NCBI GenBank assembly: GCA_031286555.1
Contig: JAITUD010000314.1
Location: 1 to 13,152 of the forward strand
Direction: 5' to 3'
From: Microbacterium sp.
Lineage (GTDB): Bacteria > Actinomycetota > Actinomycetes > Actinomycetales > Microbacteriaceae
Length of the DNA: 13,152 nt
Shown: piece after piece, positions 12,574-13,152 of the stretch
Numbering within the stretch: the stretch's first letter is position 1
Layout: each line of letters begins with the position of its first letter
Notes under the pieces: model-generated
What the model was told of the DNA's origin: nothing
What the model saw: only the letters and a program-made list of their open reading frames with translations
Database searches by the model: none
Program-made: the position numbers and the translations under genes

Positions 12574-13152
12574 TCAGCCGCGCGCCTTCGCCTCCAGCAG
12601 GGCGCGCTCCCGGTCGTTGCCCGCGAGTCGCGCGGCGACCGCGAACTCGCTGCGCGCCTCGTCGACGCGGCCCAGCCGCAGCAGCAGTTCGGCGCGCGTC
12701 GCCGGCAGCAGGTGGTAGCCGCGCAGCGACCCCTCCTCGGTGAGGCGGTCGAGGATCCGCAGGGCGTTCGCGGGGCCGGTCGCCATGGCCACCGCGGCTG
12801 CGCGGTTCAGCTCCACCACCGGCGAGGGCGCGATACGTCCCAGCGCCTCGTAGAGCAGCACGATGCGCTCCCAGTCGGTCTCGTCGACGGATGCCGCCAC
12901 CGCATGGCATTCCGCGATCGCGGCCTGCAGGGCGTACGGCCCCCGACCGCGCCCCAGCGCATCGGTGCGGGCCAGCGCTGCGCGGCCACGCGAGATCGCA
13001 CCGCGATCCCAGCGCCGGCGGTCCTGATCGGCGAGCAGGATCGGGTCGCCGTTCGCGTCGACCCGTGCGGGGAAGCGTGCCGCGGTGAGCTCCATCAACG
13101 CGACGAGCCCGTGCACCTCGGGTTCACGGGGCGTGAGCGCCGCCAGCACGCG
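12574..13152 (-). CDS. ECF42-type RNA polymerase sigma factor, C-terminal part (partial)
   Basis: The last 192 residues of a protein running in from beyond the window edge. They match the C-terminal extension (DUF6596 and TPR-like helices) of ECF42/SigJ-like extracytoplasmic-function sigma factors: EPEVHGLVALMELTAARFPAR, LLADQDRRRWDRGAISRG, GPYALQAAIAECHA, TDWERIVLLYEALG, PSPVVELNRAAAVAMATGP and GYHLLPATRAELLLRLGR are all characteristic blocks. The sigma2 and sigma4 DNA- and polymerase-binding domains lie outside. In this group the tail is thought to regulate or stabilise the sigma factor, and the genes are often beside a YCII-related (DGPF) protein gene, which would lie beyond the edge here. 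The frame is open through base 13152, so a GTG near 13149 is not the start. Stop is TGA at 12576-12574. Confidence 0.88.
   Translation of the reverse strand, partial: RVLAALTPREPEVHGLVALMELTAARFPARVDANGDPILLADQDRRRWDRGAISRGRAALARTDALGRGRGPYALQAAIAECHAVAASVDETDWERIVLLYEALGRIAPSPVVELNRAAAVAMATGPANALRILDRLTEEGSLRGYHLLPATRAELLLRLGRVDEARSEFAVAARLAGNDRERALLEAKARG

Noticed and set aside
620..12895. GGATGCC/GGCATCC as a polar chromosome-segregation (KOPS-like) signal
   Set aside because: Copies split 9 versus 14 between strands with no clear orientation bias in this window, which does not support a polar signal; the over-representation itself is kept as a finding.
1..13152. tRNA/rRNA genes, CRISPR arrays, insertion sequences or prophage genes
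   Set aside because: None seen: no regularly spaced direct repeats, no transposase or integrase motifs, no cloverleaf-like sequences noticed, and nearly all DNA is accounted for by protein genes.

Overview
The window is a gene-dense, roughly 70% GC stretch of chromosome from an actinobacterium. Family Microbacteriaceae (Microbacterium-like) fits best, judging from the base composition, the third-position GC bias, the protein families (LigC-type ligase with a LigD-type polymerase, SseB-domain protein beside PcrA, DUF6596 sigma factor) and repeat remnants of the kind common in that family. This placement is an inference; no rRNA or other definitive marker is present. I see no tRNA, rRNA, CRISPR array, transposase, integrase or prophage gene.

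Layout. (1) 1-47: last codons of an unidentified + strand gene. (2) 96-590 (-): small protein with a Cys-rich tail, divergent from 646-2100 (+), a CrtI/PYROXD2-like FAD oxidoreductase, followed by 2159-3193 (+), an ATP-dependent DNA ligase of the LigC type. (3) Convergent to the ligase is a minus-strand pair: 3712-4773, a stand-alone LigD-type polymerase/primase, and 3246-3701, a deazaflavin (F420)-dependent nitroreductase-family protein translationally linked to it. (4) 5978-8422 (-) pcrA helicase and 4822-5955 (-) SseB-domain protein. (5) 9508-10473 (-) ABC ATPase and 8480-9511 (-) ABC-2 permease, overlapping by ATGA. (6) 10512-11495 (-) glycerophosphodiester phosphodiesterase, divergent from 11596-12522 (+) Bax-inhibitor-1 family membrane protein. 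(7) A strong bidirectional hairpin terminator at 12534-12566, then the C-terminal part of an ECF42-type sigma factor (12574 to the window end, - strand). No gene-free gap exceeds about 110 bases.

How the genes work together. The middle of the window is rich in DNA repair: a ligase, a polymerase that can fill gaps or extend ends, and a UvrD-family helicase. The ligase and polymerase are plausible partners in gap repair or end joining, as for mycobacterial LigC and Prim-PolC. The other genes are envelope, transport or metabolic housekeeping functions.

The most interesting signals are not genes. First, several first-of-operon genes have a TANNNT box exactly 6 bases (7-9 in two more cases) before the start codon and no good Shine-Dalgarno, which predicts leaderless mRNAs. 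Genes inside operons carry clear Shine-Dalgarno sites instead. Second, the pcrA gene carries an apparent in-frame palindromic repeat remnant that has become protein sequence between helicase motifs II and III. Third, the heptamer GGATGCC/GGCATCC occurs 23 times by my count, about seven times the rough compositional expectation, in all reading frames. I found no gene cluster that I would call a new defence, biosynthetic or mobile system.
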